A stretch of DNA of 64,000 nucleotides from the NCBI RefSeq assembly GCF_023380025.1, contig NZ_CP097253.1, forward strand, positions 1,302,001 to 1,366,000, written 5' to 3'. The number at the start of each line of letters is the position of its first letter. Position 1 is the stretch's first letter. Of this stretch, positions 16,741 through 24,316 are shown piece after piece. The notes beneath the pieces are model-generated. The model saw only the letters and a program-made list of their open reading frames with translations. It was not told where the DNA came from and did not search any database. A program made the position numbers and the translations under genes. This DNA comes from Sphingomonas glaciei. Its GTDB lineage: Bacteria > Pseudomonadota > Alphaproteobacteria > Sphingomonadales > Sphingomonadaceae.

Positions 16741-16932
16741 TCAGGCGGAGCGCGCCTCGCGGGCGGCTTCGTTGGCATCGCGGTGGGCGTTGGTGCGGGT
16801 CAGGCGCTCGGCCATGGCTTCCCAGGCCTCGGCGGCTTCCAGGTTGCGGCGCTTGACGTTCTCGAGGCTGGCGGCGTCGGCGTCGCGGCGGCACTCGGCG
16901 GCGCGCTCGGAATAGAATTGGAGGGTGGACAT
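16741..16932 (-). CDS. Small conserved-looking hypothetical protein
   Basis: A 63-residue charged helical protein starting MSTLQFYSERAAECRRDADA. It has regular Glu/Arg/Ala heptad-like spacing (LENVKRRNLEAAEAWEAMAE), suggesting one long helix or helical hairpin. There are no membrane segments and no recognised family. It lies directly downstream of the cspA terminator on the same strand. Confidence 0.6.
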   Translation of the reverse strand: MSTLQFYSERAAECRRDADAASLENVKRRNLEAAEAWEAMAERLTRTNAHRDANEAAREARSA

Positions 16933-16977
16933 CGGGGGCTGTCTTCCTTCGCTAGGGTTGGCAGGAGAGAGAAAGAA

Positions 16978-17011
16978 AGCGGCCCGCACGCCATCACACA
17001 AGCGGGCCGCT
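16978..17011 (-). terminator. Terminator after the cold-shock gene
   Basis: AGCGGCCCGC (16978-16987) pairs with GCGGGCCGCT (17002-17011). On the minus strand the stem is followed by TTCTTTCTC. It lies 15 bases after the cspA stop. Confidence 0.75.
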
Positions 17012-17026
17012 CTCTCTAACTCAGGC

Positions 17027-17233
17027 TCAGGCGCTCTGCAGGTTCACAGCGCTCGCGCGGCCATCACGGCCGCTCTGCAGCTCGTACTGGACCTTCTGGT
17101 CGCGATCGAGCGTGCGCATGCCGGCCGCTTCAACTGCCGAGATGTGGACAAAAGCGTCGCCGCTTCCATCCTCGGGCGAGATAAAGCCATAGCCCTTGTC
17201 GGCGTTGAAGAATTTGACGGTTCCGGTGATCAT
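17027..17233 (-). CDS. Cold-shock domain protein (CspA family)
   Basis: A 68-residue single cold-shock domain that binds single-stranded RNA or DNA. RNP1-like KGYGFI (residues 13-18) and RNP2-like AFVHIS (27-32) are intact. The start MITGTVKFFNADKGYGF is typical. A long region without genes upstream (to about 17,530) may hold a 5' leader of the sort that regulates csp mRNAs, but no specific structure was identified. Confidence 0.95.
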   Translation of the reverse strand: MITGTVKFFNADKGYGFISPEDGSGDAFVHISAVEAAGMRTLDRDQKVQYELQSGRDGRASAVNLQSA

Positions 17234-17532
17234 GGTGGTAGTCCTTCTCGTAGCGCCACCCGAAAGCCGGGCAGCACGCTAGGAGCAGCATGGAGAGAAG
17301 GAGTAAGGAGCCGCAAAGCGCCGTAGACCGTCAAAACTTGCGACTGATAGCCATCTCCATATGCGCCCGAATGGCCGGAATTACAACTGTGGCCCCCGCG
17401 GACCTTCGCGGGCGGACCGCGCGGAGAGCAATTGAGGGCCGGGTCACAACCATGTGCCTTCTTGCCAGTCGACCCGGGCACGCGCAGTTACGTGGTTACG
17501 AAAGAATACCATGCAACAGGAGCTTCGATCCC

Positions 17533-18144
17533 ATGCACAAGAGTCTCGCCTTCGTCGCCGCCCTCGCCCTTGCCGGCACCGCCGCGATCGCTGCTCAGCC
17601 CGCCCCGCAATCGGCCGCCGCCGCCGCCCGTTTGGTGCAGGCCGGCCGCTACACGGTCGACGCCAACCATACGCAGGTCGTCTGGTCGGTCGACCACTTC
17701 GGCTTCAGCCGCCTGTACGGCATGGTCGGAGCGATGAGCGGGACACTCAACATCGATCCCGCCAACACCCGCAACGCCAAGGTCGCGATCGACATTCCAC
17801 TGTCGGGCCTGACCGTCACCTCGCCCGGCTTCGCCAAGCATCTCGCCACCGCCGACCTGTTCGACACCGCCAAGTTCCCGACCGCGCGGTTCGTGTCGCG
17901 CAGCGTCACCGTGCGCGGCACCCAGGCGACGATCGCCGGCGACCTCACCCTGCGCGGAGTGACCAAGCCCCTCACCCTCGACGCCCGCCTCCACGGCGCC
18001 GGCGCCAACCCGATGAACAAGAAGCAGACGGTCGGCTTCTCGGCTACCGCCACCCTGAAGCGCAGTGACTTCAACCTCGGCTATGCCGTTCCGGCGGTGT
18101 CGGACGACGTGAAGCTCGAGATCACCGCCGCGTTCGAGAAGTAA
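17533..18144 (+). CDS. YceI-family periplasmic lipid-binding protein
   Basis: A 203-residue secreted protein. A signal peptide (MHKSLAFVAALALAGTAAIA) is followed by a YceI lipocalin-like beta barrel starting near residue 38 with AGRYTVDANHTQVVWSVDHFGFS. YceI proteins bind isoprenoid or amphiphilic ligands in the periplasm. AGGAG lies upstream of ATG 17533. The frame is open upstream for 81 codons, but that part is not signal-like. It appears to be a single gene. Confidence 0.92.
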   Translation: MHKSLAFVAALALAGTAAIAAQPAPQSAAAAARLVQAGRYTVDANHTQVVWSVDHFGFSRLYGMVGAMSGTLNIDPANTRNAKVAIDIPLSGLTVTSPGFAKHLATADLFDTAKFPTARFVSRSVTVRGTQATIAGDLTLRGVTKPLTLDARLHGAGANPMNKKQTVGFSATATLKRSDFNLGYAVPAVSDDVKLEITAAFEK

Positions 18145-18181
18145 GGCCGCGCCCCCGCCACCTCCTTGTCCCCGCAGGAAA

Positions 18182-18199
18182 TGACGCTATATTGCGTCA
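18182..18199 (+). promoter_or_regulatory. Palindromic operator over the TA promoter
   Basis: TGACGC-TATATT-GCGTCA forms an inverted repeat with 16 of 18 symmetric positions. The AT-rich centre TATATT could be the -10 element itself. It lies 14 bases before the antitoxin start and just ahead of its AAAGGAGG ribosome-binding site, the expected place for autorepression by an Xre antitoxin. Confidence 0.6.
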
Positions 18200-18212
18200 A
18201 AGGAGGTGGCAC

Positions 18213-18563
18213 ATGGGTTTGGCACAATATGCGGAAGGCGGCCTGTTCGCACCCGGCAAGATCGCGACCCTGCTGCGCACCACCAGTCAGGAAGTGGCGG
18301 CCTCGGCCGGTCTCGCGCGCGACGCCGTACAGCGGCAGGAGCGTCTCCGCTCGCCCCGCACCCAGGGCCGGCTGCGCGAGATGGTCGAGATCCTGAACAA
18401 GGTCGAGCCGCGCTTCGGCTCGCCGCTGATGGCCTTTGCCTGGTACCGCTCGGAGCCGCTGCCGGGCTTCGCCAACCAGACCGCGATGACGCTGGTCCAG
18501 CAAGGCCGCGCCGGGGACGTGCTGGCCTATATCGATGCGGTCGACGCGGGCGTGTTCGCCTGA
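18213..18563 (+). CDS. Xre/MbcA/ParS-family antitoxin
   Basis: A 116-residue antitoxin of the Xre-like group paired with RES toxins. A helix-turn-helix region (about residues 15-50, including ATLLRTTSQEVAASAGLARD) is followed by a C-terminal antitoxin-type domain with RFGSPLMAFAWYRSEPLPGF near residues 70-90. AAAGGAGG gives a very strong ribosome-binding site for ATG 18213. The toxin gene starts 15 bases downstream. It probably neutralises the toxin and represses the operon through the palindrome at 18182. Confidence 0.87.
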   Translation: MGLAQYAEGGLFAPGKIATLLRTTSQEVAASAGLARDAVQRQERLRSPRTQGRLREMVEILNKVEPRFGSPLMAFAWYRSEPLPGFANQTAMTLVQQGRAGDVLAYIDAVDAGVFA

Positions 18564-18578
18564 GTGGACTGCGCTTAG

Positions 18579-19070
18579 GTGGACTACAGGGGCACGCTCT
18601 ACCGCTCGCTCAACCCGCTCTACGCTCGCCAACCGCTTTCGGGCGAAGGCGCCGCACGGTTCGGCGGGCGCTTCAATCCGCGCGGGGTCCCGGCGCTCTA
18701 CACCGCGCTGACCATTGCCACCGCCATCCGTGAGGCCAACCAGGCCGGCGATCTCCAGCCGACCACCCTGGTCGCCTATCGCGCCACGTTCACCAACCTG
18801 TTCGACTGCCGCGACGCCGCGGTGCTTGCCCGTTTCGAAATGACCGCCGAGACGCTGGCCGACCCGGCCTGGCGCGAAGCGATGCGCAAGGACGGCCGCG
18901 CCCCGACGCAGGACTTCGCTCTCGCGCTGATCGCCGCCGGCCATCCCGGAATGCTGGTCCGCAGCTTCGCCCGCGGCGCTGCCCCGGACGACCTCAACCT
19001 CGTCCTCTGGCGCTGGACCGGTGACGGGGCTCGATTATCCGTCATCGACGACGAGGCCCGGCTTGGCTGA
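18579..19070 (+). CDS. RES-domain toxin (NAD+-degrading)
   Basis: A 163-residue RES-family protein. Characterised members deplete NAD+ by phosphorolysis or hydrolysis. Visible family features are the N-terminal YRSLNPLYARQPLSGEGAARFGGRFNPRGVPALYTA region with Arg and Tyr residues, then TALTIATAIREA with the conserved Glu. GTG 18579 is used; the GTG just upstream runs into a stop. It is complete in length, so a functional toxin is expected. Confidence 0.87.
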   Translation: MDYRGTLYRSLNPLYARQPLSGEGAARFGGRFNPRGVPALYTALTIATAIREANQAGDLQPTTLVAYRATFTNLFDCRDAAVLARFEMTAETLADPAWREAMRKDGRAPTQDFALALIAAGHPGMLVRSFARGAAPDDLNLVLWRWTGDGARLSVIDDEARLG

Positions 19071-19921
19071 AGCGGGGCTCTCGACGACCGGCGGAAACAT
19101 CTCGTCGGCGACCTTCAGCAAAGGATCGGCAGGATCCCTCCGGCGCGCTTCGTCGAAGTCGAGATCGGCGCGGGCACAGTCCCCCGCCAGGCGATAGGCA
19201 ATCCCCCGGCCCGCCAGCGGCCGTGCCTCGCCGGGCAGCCGTTCGATCGCGCGGGTCAGATGGGCGATAGCGTCCGGAAACCGCCGAAGTTCAACCTCGA
19301 CCATCCCGAGCTCGAACCAGCCATCACCCCGGTCGGACTCTAATTGGGTATGGGCGAGAAACGCCTCACGCGCCTGCTCGAAGTCGCCAAGCTGCCGCAT
19401 CAGCACGCCGCTGTTCCAATGCGCCGCGCTGTCGGAGGGATAGCCGCTGAGGGAATGGCCATAGGCCCCGACTGCCGCCCGCCGCAGACGGGTCGCCTCC
19501 ACCTCGTCACCCACCCGTGAGAAAGCGTCAGCCTGCGCACTCATCGCCAGGCCCTTGTCGAAGGAGCTCGCGCGCACCGTCTGCAGCCAACGATTGCATG
19601 CTGCGATCGTGTCGGCCGGCGGAAGCGCGGGCTTTTCGGCCACGCAAGCGTCGCGAAACGGCTTTTCGCGCGCACTCACCCGCTCCCCCACGACCATCAA
19701 CAGCCCGGCGAGGACAAAGAAGAACCCGACGACGCAATTGTAGACCAATGAAGCCGAGTATCGCCGTGGGTGAAGGCCACGGTGATAGGCTCGTTCCGGA
19801 AGGTGCGGAGGAGAGGCTTGATCCGCCCCCGCCGCAATCCAACGACGCAATAGACCAGCATGCCGGCGCCCATGCCGGCCCCGGCCAACCCGAAAAGCCA
19901 GGGCTCGAGGTCGACGCTCAA
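19035..19921 (-). pseudogene. TPR-repeat membrane protein gene, apparently frameshifted
   Basis: Two frames share one gene-like product. The first starts at TTG 19921, overlapping the argD stop by 4 bases (TTGA), and encodes MSVDLEPWLFGLAGAGMGAG with a membrane helix. It stays plausible to about THGDTRL and stops at 19697. The second continues from about YSASLVYNCVVGFFF with another membrane helix and a TPR-like C-terminal part (about 180 residues, including HWNSGVLMRQLGDFEQAREAF). The span is 887 bases, one base short of a whole codon number. A single indel near 19,750-19,790 would restore about 295 residues. The second frame could alternatively start at TTG 19748. Confidence 0.6.
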
Positions 19922-21108
19922 GCGGCCTCGGCCGGCACCTCATAGTCCGCCGACGCCGCGCTCAGCCCGTCGACGAAGGCGCGGATGTCATTGTCGTCGA
20001 TGATCAGCGGCGGCAGCACGCGCACCACATTGTCGCCCGCCGCCACCGTCAGGATGCCGCGGGTGCGCAGGTAGCCGACGAACGCCCGGCTGTCGGTCTT
20101 CATCTTGATGCCCAGCATCAGGCCCATGCCACGCACGCTTTCGAACAGCCCGTCATGGTTGGGGATCATCTGCTCCAGCGCCGAGCGCAGGCGCTGGCCG
20201 GTGTCGCGCACCCGGGCCAGAAATTCGGGGTTGGCGACCACGTCCAGCACCGCATTACCCGCCGCCATCGCCAGCGGATTGCCGCCGTAGGTGCTTCCGT
20301 GGGTGCCGATCACCATACCGCTCGCGGCCTTCTCGGTCGCCAGGCAGCAGCCGAGCGGGAAACCCCCGCCGATGCCCTTGGCGCTCGCCAGGATGTCCGG
20401 CACGATTCCGTACTGCTCGTAGGCGTAGAGCGTCCCTGTCCGCGCGACGCCGCACTGCACCTCGTCCAGCACCAGCATAAAATCATGCTCGTCGCACGCC
20501 TTCCTGAGGCCGGTCATGAACTCCTGGCTCGCCGGACGGATACCGCCCTCGCCCTGAACCGGCTCGACCAGGAAGCCCGCGGTGGTCTCGTCGATCGCCG
20601 CCAGCGCGGCGTCCAGATCGTCGAACGGGACCACTTCGAACCCCTCCAGCAACGGTGCAAAGCCGTCGCGCAGCTTCACCTGGTCGGTCGCGCTGATGGT
20701 CGCCATGGTCCGCCCGTGGAAGGCATTGGAAAAGGTGATCAGCTTGTTCTTGTGCGGATTGCCCGCGGCATGGTGATAGCGCCGCGCGGTCTTGATGGCG
20801 CATTCCACCGCTTCGGCGCCCGAGTTGGTGAAGAATACGGTGTCGGCAAAGGTCAGCTCGACCAGCCGGCTCGCCAGCGCTTCACCCTGCGGAGACCCGT
20901 ACAGGTTCGACACGTGCATCAGCGTTTCGGTCTGCTTCTGGATCGCGCCGATCAGATGCGGGTGGCTGTGCCCCAGCAGGTTGACCGCGATGCCGCTGGC
21001 GAAATCGAGATAGCGCTCGCCCCCCTCGCCGATCAGCCACACGCCCTCGCCTCGGACCGGCCGCACCTCGCAGCGCGGATAGACGGGCATGAGCGGCGTG
21101 ATGGCCAT
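19918..21108 (-). CDS. argD: Acetylornithine/succinyldiaminopimelate aminotransferase
   Basis: A PLP-dependent class III aminotransferase of arginine (and possibly lysine) synthesis. The 396-residue product has FFTNSGAEAVECAIKTARRY, the LVLDEVQCGVARTGTLYAYE block with the PLP-contacting Asp, and the Schiff-base Lys in ASAKGIGGGFPLG. ATG 21108 gives a standard start. argF, often the next gene in relatives, is absent here; a damaged TPR gene is translationally coupled instead. Confidence 0.95.
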   Translation of the reverse strand: MAITPLMPVYPRCEVRPVRGEGVWLIGEGGERYLDFASGIAVNLLGHSHPHLIGAIQKQTETLMHVSNLYGSPQGEALASRLVELTFADTVFFTNSGAEAVECAIKTARRYHHAAGNPHKNKLITFSNAFHGRTMATISATDQVKLRDGFAPLLEGFEVVPFDDLDAALAAIDETTAGFLVEPVQGEGGIRPASQEFMTGLRKACDEHDFMLVLDEVQCGVARTGTLYAYEQYGIVPDILASAKGIGGGFPLGCCLATEKAASGMVIGTHGSTYGGNPLAMAAGNAVLDVVANPEFLARVRDTGQRLRSALEQMIPNHDGLFESVRGMGLMLGIKMKTDSRAFVGYLRTRGILTVAAGDNVVRVLPPLIIDDNDIRAFVDGLSAASADYEVPAEAA

Positions 21109-21131
21109 GAACGGGCTCCTGGAGGACAGAC

Positions 21132-21170
21132 AAGAAAAAGGGCGCGGCTCCCGGGTGGAAGCCGCGCCCT
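21132..21170 (-). terminator. Rho-independent terminator upstream of argD
   Basis: AGGGCGCGGCT (21139-21149) pairs with AGCCGCGCCCT (21160-21170). On the minus strand the stem is followed directly by TTTTTC. It ends the transcript of the 189-residue secreted-protein gene. Confidence 0.85.
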
Positions 21171-21214
21171 CTTAGCGGGAGCGGAGGGGAAGGTTAACCC
21201 CTCCGCTCGTAGCC

Positions 21215-21784
21215 TTAGCGGCGATAGGGGTAGCCCTCGCGGCGATCGTCGACACCGTTGCGGTTGTTGTCGATGAAGCCCTCGCGGCGATCGTCGATAC
21301 CGTTACGGTTGCGGTCGACCCACCCATCGCGGTTGTCGCGAACACCGTCCCGGTCACGGTCCCGACCGCCGCCGACACCGCGGCCATAGCCGTTGCCGTA
21401 GCGGTTGTTGCCGTCACGGGCCTGCACCACGATCCGCTGCTGCAGCTGGGCGATCCGAACGTCGAGATCACGCTGCTCGCTGGCATTGATGCCATTGCGG
21501 GCATAGCTGCGAGCACGGTTCTGCAACTCGATCGCCTGGCCACGCAGACGGTCCGCCTCACGCGGGCTCAGCCGGTTGCGGCTGTCCACCTGAAGGCGAA
21601 GCTGATCGGTCCGCTGCAGGTAGAACTGCACCAGCTGCTGCTGGTTGGCGTAGCCGTAGCCCTGGTTGTAGCCATAGCCCTGGTTGTAACTATAAGGCTG
21701 CTGACCCTGATAATATTGCGCGCTGGCCGGAGTGGCGGCGGCAACGGCCGCAAGGCCGGCGGCGGCGAACAGGAACTTCTTCAT
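21215..21784 (-). CDS. Secreted protein with Asp/Asn-rich DxDxDG-type repeats
   Basis: A 189-residue exported protein. The signal peptide ends ATPASA (about residue 22). A Tyr/Gln/Gly-rich stretch (23-50) follows, then a helical region (about 50-120), then tandem C-terminal repeats such as DRDRDGVRDN, DRNRNGIDDRREG and DNNRNGVDDRREG (about 138-186). The repeats look like calcium-binding or thrombospondin-type-3-like loops with many Arg residues. The function is unknown. A terminator follows. Confidence 0.75.
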   Translation of the reverse strand: MKKFLFAAAGLAAVAAATPASAQYYQGQQPYSYNQGYGYNQGYGYANQQQLVQFYLQRTDQLRLQVDSRNRLSPREADRLRGQAIELQNRARSYARNGINASEQRDLDVRIAQLQQRIVVQARDGNNRYGNGYGRGVGGGRDRDRDGVRDNRDGWVDRNRNGIDDRREGFIDNNRNGVDDRREGYPYRR

Positions 21785-21903
21785 GCTTACTCTCCCTCAT
21801 CGAGGCTTGATGAGAGAAGTTCTAGGCGCTGCCCGAGTTCCACAGGCTGAACACGCCCGTTATCTGCCATTCACCAGCCGAAACGACCAAGTGACTGAAA
21901 AGT

Positions 21904-22728
21904 CTAGTTCTTGATCTTCCACCCGCTCTTCAACAGGCCATAACAGAGCGCGAACAGCCCCAGGTTGAGCACCAGCAGCAACATCGCCCCGAATAGGATA
22001 GGCGAATCGGCTTCCGACAGGAAACCATGACGGAAGCCCGAGATCACATAGAAGAACGGGTTGGCGTGGCTGATCCCGCGGAACAGCGGGCTCAGCGCCT
22101 CGACCGAATAGAAGGTGCCGCTCAGCAGCGACAGCGGCGCCACCACGAAGTTGGTCACCGCCGCCGCATGATCGAACTTCTCGGCCCAGATGCTGGTGAT
22201 CAGTCCGAGGAAGCTCAGCAGCAGCGATCCCATCAGCCCGAACCAAATCACGCTCAACGGGTGGATCACCGTGACCTCGACTCCGGGCCACAGCGCCATT
22301 GCCAGCCATACCGCGCAGCCGACCAGCAGCGCGCGGGTCACCGACGCCCCGACCAGCCCGGCGATCAGCTCGCCCACCGACAGCGGCGGCATCAGATAAT
22401 CGACAATCGTGCCCTGGATCTTGCCGACCAGCAGCGAGAAGCTCGAATTGGCGAAGGCGTTCTGGATCATCGCCATGATGATCAGGCCTGGGGCGATGAA
22501 AGTCGGGAACGGCACGCCCATCACCTGCCGGTTCGCCCCGCCCAGCGCGATCGAGAAGATCACCAGGAACAGCAGGGTGGTCACCGCCGGCGCCCAGATG
22601 GTCTGGGTCTGGACCTTGAAAAAGCGGCGTACCTCCTTGACATAGAGGGTCCTGAGGCCGCCCCAGTTGACGCCCCGCAGGCGCGCCTGTCCTGGCGCGG
22701 TGCGAGTGGATGAGGGCTGGTCGTTCAC
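21904..22728 (-). CDS. ABC-2 type transporter permease
   Basis: A 274-residue inner-membrane permease with six hydrophobic segments, in the YadH/ABC-2 group that exports drugs or polysaccharides. Visible blocks are TLYVKEVRRFFKVQTQTIWAP and MGVPFPTFIAPGLIIMAMIQNAF, plus the ABC-2 signature-like region ANPFFYVISGFRHGF. No ATPase gene lies next to it, so its partner must be encoded elsewhere. It is divergent from gcrA, with starts 71 bases apart. Confidence 0.88.
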   Translation of the reverse strand: MNDQPSSTRTAPGQARLRGVNWGGLRTLYVKEVRRFFKVQTQTIWAPAVTTLLFLVIFSIALGGANRQVMGVPFPTFIAPGLIIMAMIQNAFANSSFSLLVGKIQGTIVDYLMPPLSVGELIAGLVGASVTRALLVGCAVWLAMALWPGVEVTVIHPLSVIWFGLMGSLLLSFLGLITSIWAEKFDHAAAVTNFVVAPLSLLSGTFYSVEALSPLFRGISHANPFFYVISGFRHGFLSEADSPILFGAMLLLVLNLGLFALCYGLLKSGWKIKN

Positions 22729-22799
22729 GCGATCAGCGCCTATCGGCTGCGGGCTGGGACGGCAACCGGTTAACCCGAAGAAGCAAAGCGACGCAAAGA

Positions 22800-23519
22800 A
22801 TGAGCTGGACTGACGAACGGATCGAGCGGCTGAAGGCGATGTGGGCCGAAGGCAAGACAGCGAGCGCGATCGCGGATGACCTAGGCGGCGTCAGCCGCAA
22901 CGCGGTGATCGGCAAGGCGCACCGCTTGGGCCTCGATTCGCGTCCCTCCCCGGTCAAGCCGGGCGAGGACAAGGGCGCCTCGGCACCCGCTGCCGCGCCA
23001 GCCCCCTCGGTCGCTCCGGCGTCCGAGCGTGCCGCCCCGTCGCGAGTCAAGGAGAAGCCGGCGATCGCCGCCATCCTCGAAAGCGCGGCGCCGATGCCCG
23101 ACGACGACCTCCCCGCGGCACCGGCTGCCGCGCCGGCGCCGGCTCCTAGCACTCCGGCTCCCGCTAAGACCGGCGAAACGGTGATGGTCTATCGCTCGAT
23201 CGGCCCGGGCGGCTTCGTTCGCCAGGGTCCTGGCGACCAGCAGCCGCCGATCCCGCCGGCCCCGCCGCGCCGCCTGATGCCGGCCAAGCCCGCGCCCGAA
23301 ATGGCCGACAAGACCGGCCTGCTCGACCTCAACGACCGCATCTGCAAGTGGCCGATGGGTCACCCGGGCGAGCCCGATTTCCACTTCTGCGGGCAACAGG
23401 CCAATCCCGGCTATCCTTATTGCGTCCAGCATTGCGGCGTCGCCTATCAGGCGCAGTTGCCCCGCCGCGATCGCCGCCCGCCGCCGCCGCTTCCCTACGG
23501 CGGCCCGCGGGTCCGCTGA
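22800..23519 (+). CDS. gcrA: GcrA family cell-cycle regulator
   Basis: GcrA is an alphaproteobacterial factor that binds sigma70-RNA polymerase at GANTC-methylated promoters. The 239-residue product has the conserved N-terminal DNA-binding part MSWTDERIERLKAMWAEGKT...GVSRNAVIGKAHRLGL (1-46), a long Pro/Ala-rich linker, and the C-terminal KWPMGHPGEPDFHFCGQQ...PYCVQHCGVAYQ Cys/His motif. It has full length. ATG 22800 excludes a non-conserved extension. A strong terminator follows. Confidence 0.95.
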   Translation: MSWTDERIERLKAMWAEGKTASAIADDLGGVSRNAVIGKAHRLGLDSRPSPVKPGEDKGASAPAAAPAPSVAPASERAAPSRVKEKPAIAAILESAAPMPDDDLPAAPAAAPAPAPSTPAPAKTGETVMVYRSIGPGGFVRQGPGDQQPPIPPAPPRRLMPAKPAPEMADKTGLLDLNDRICKWPMGHPGEPDFHFCGQQANPGYPYCVQHCGVAYQAQLPRRDRRPPPPLPYGGPRVR

Positions 23520-23535
23520 GCTCGCAAACCCGACA

Positions 23536-23573
23536 AAAAGGGCTCCGGAAGCATTCGCCTCCGGAGCCCTTTT
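23536..23573. terminator. Bidirectional terminator between gcrA and hsp20
   Basis: AAAGGGCTCCGGA (23537-23549) pairs with TCCGGAGCCCTTT (23560-23572). An A-run lies before and a T-run after the stem, so it can act for both convergent genes. Confidence 0.9.
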
Positions 23574-23591
23574 CTCGTCAGCCGGAGCGGG

Positions 23592-24074
23592 TCAGGCCTC
23601 CGCGCCCTCACGCTCCCCGGCTGCGGCCTCGATCCGGTCGTGCCGCGGCTGGGCCGTCCCGCCGATCTCGATCCGGCGCGGCTTCATCGCCTCGGGGATC
23701 TCGCGCTTCAAGGTCAGTGCCAGCATGCCGTCGGCCAGGTCGGCGCCGGTCACGTTGACATGGTCGGCCAAGGCGAAGCGCCGCTCGAAGCTGCGGGTAG
23801 CAATGCCGCGGTGGATATAGTCGGCCCCACCCTCGTCAGCCTTGCGACCGCGGATGATCAGCACATTCTGGTGGCTGGTGATCTCGATCTCCTCGCGGCG
23901 GAAGCCGGCCACGGCGATCTCGATCCGATATTCATGCTCGCTGGTGCGAATGAGGTCGAACGGCGGGTAATTCTCGCCCGCGCCCGAGGCCGCGCTGCTT
24001 TCCAGCATGTCGAACAACCGGTCGAACCCTACCGCGCTGCGGCGAAACGGGGTGAAGTCGAATGCACTACGCAT
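23592..24074 (-). CDS. Small heat-shock protein (Hsp20/IbpA family)
   Basis: An ATP-independent holdase of 160 residues. A short N-terminal arm (MRSAFDFTPFRRSAVGFDRL) precedes an alpha-crystallin domain (about 38-130) with the EIAVAGFRREEIEI and DGMLALTLKREIPE signatures, then an acidic tail. AGGAGG lies 7 bases before ATG 24074 and is predicted to pair in a ROSE-like hairpin. A candidate heat-shock sigma factor promoter lies about 100 bases upstream. Confidence 0.94.
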   Translation of the reverse strand: MRSAFDFTPFRRSAVGFDRLFDMLESSAASGAGENYPPFDLIRTSEHEYRIEIAVAGFRREEIEITSHQNVLIIRGRKADEGGADYIHRGIATRSFERRFALADHVNVTGADLADGMLALTLKREIPEAMKPRRIEIGGTAQPRHDRIEAAAGEREGAEA

Positions 24075-24076
24075 GT

Positions 24077-24105
24077 CTTGTCCTCCTGATGAGTTGAGCA
24101 ACAAG
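24077..24105 (-). promoter_or_regulatory. ROSE-like RNA thermometer hairpin
   Basis: In the minus-strand leader, CTTGTTGCTC (24105-24096) can pair with AGGAGGACAAG (24087-24077). Pairing runs CUUGU with ACAAG, then a U-G pair, a bulged G, and CUC with GAG over the Shine-Dalgarno sequence. The UUGCU motif with a bulged G opposite the ribosome-binding site is the hallmark of ROSE elements of small heat-shock genes. Folding was done by hand. Confidence 0.7.
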
Positions 24106-24166
24106 GCGGGCGGGAGCGACAAGCTCGCAGCCCGTCACCGGGCCCTCAAGCGGCGCCCGGCAAGAC

Positions 24167-24197
24167 ACATGTTGGAAGCAGCATTTTCCGGTTCAAG
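24167..24197 (-). promoter_or_regulatory. Candidate heat-shock (RpoH) promoter
   Basis: On the minus strand CTTGAA (24197-24192) is followed after 16 bases by CCAACATGT (24175-24167). This resembles the RpoH pattern CTTGAA-N-CCNNAT. It would give a leader of about 85-90 bases before the hsp20 start, the usual ROSE length. Confidence 0.5.
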
Positions 24198-24316
24198 AGG
24201 GGTACAGCGCCCGCAGGCCTCGATCATTTCTCCACTCAGCCCTTGGCCATTTGTCGATCGACGGATCGGCAACGCCGCTTTCGGGACCTTAGTTCGCTGG
24301 CCATCGTTCCGCCCCC

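Noticed and set aside
17234..17532. Riboswitch-like leader between the cold-shock and YceI genes
   Set aside because: The 299-base gap is long and could hold a cold-shock leader, but no specific conserved element or convincing stem set was recognised by eye.
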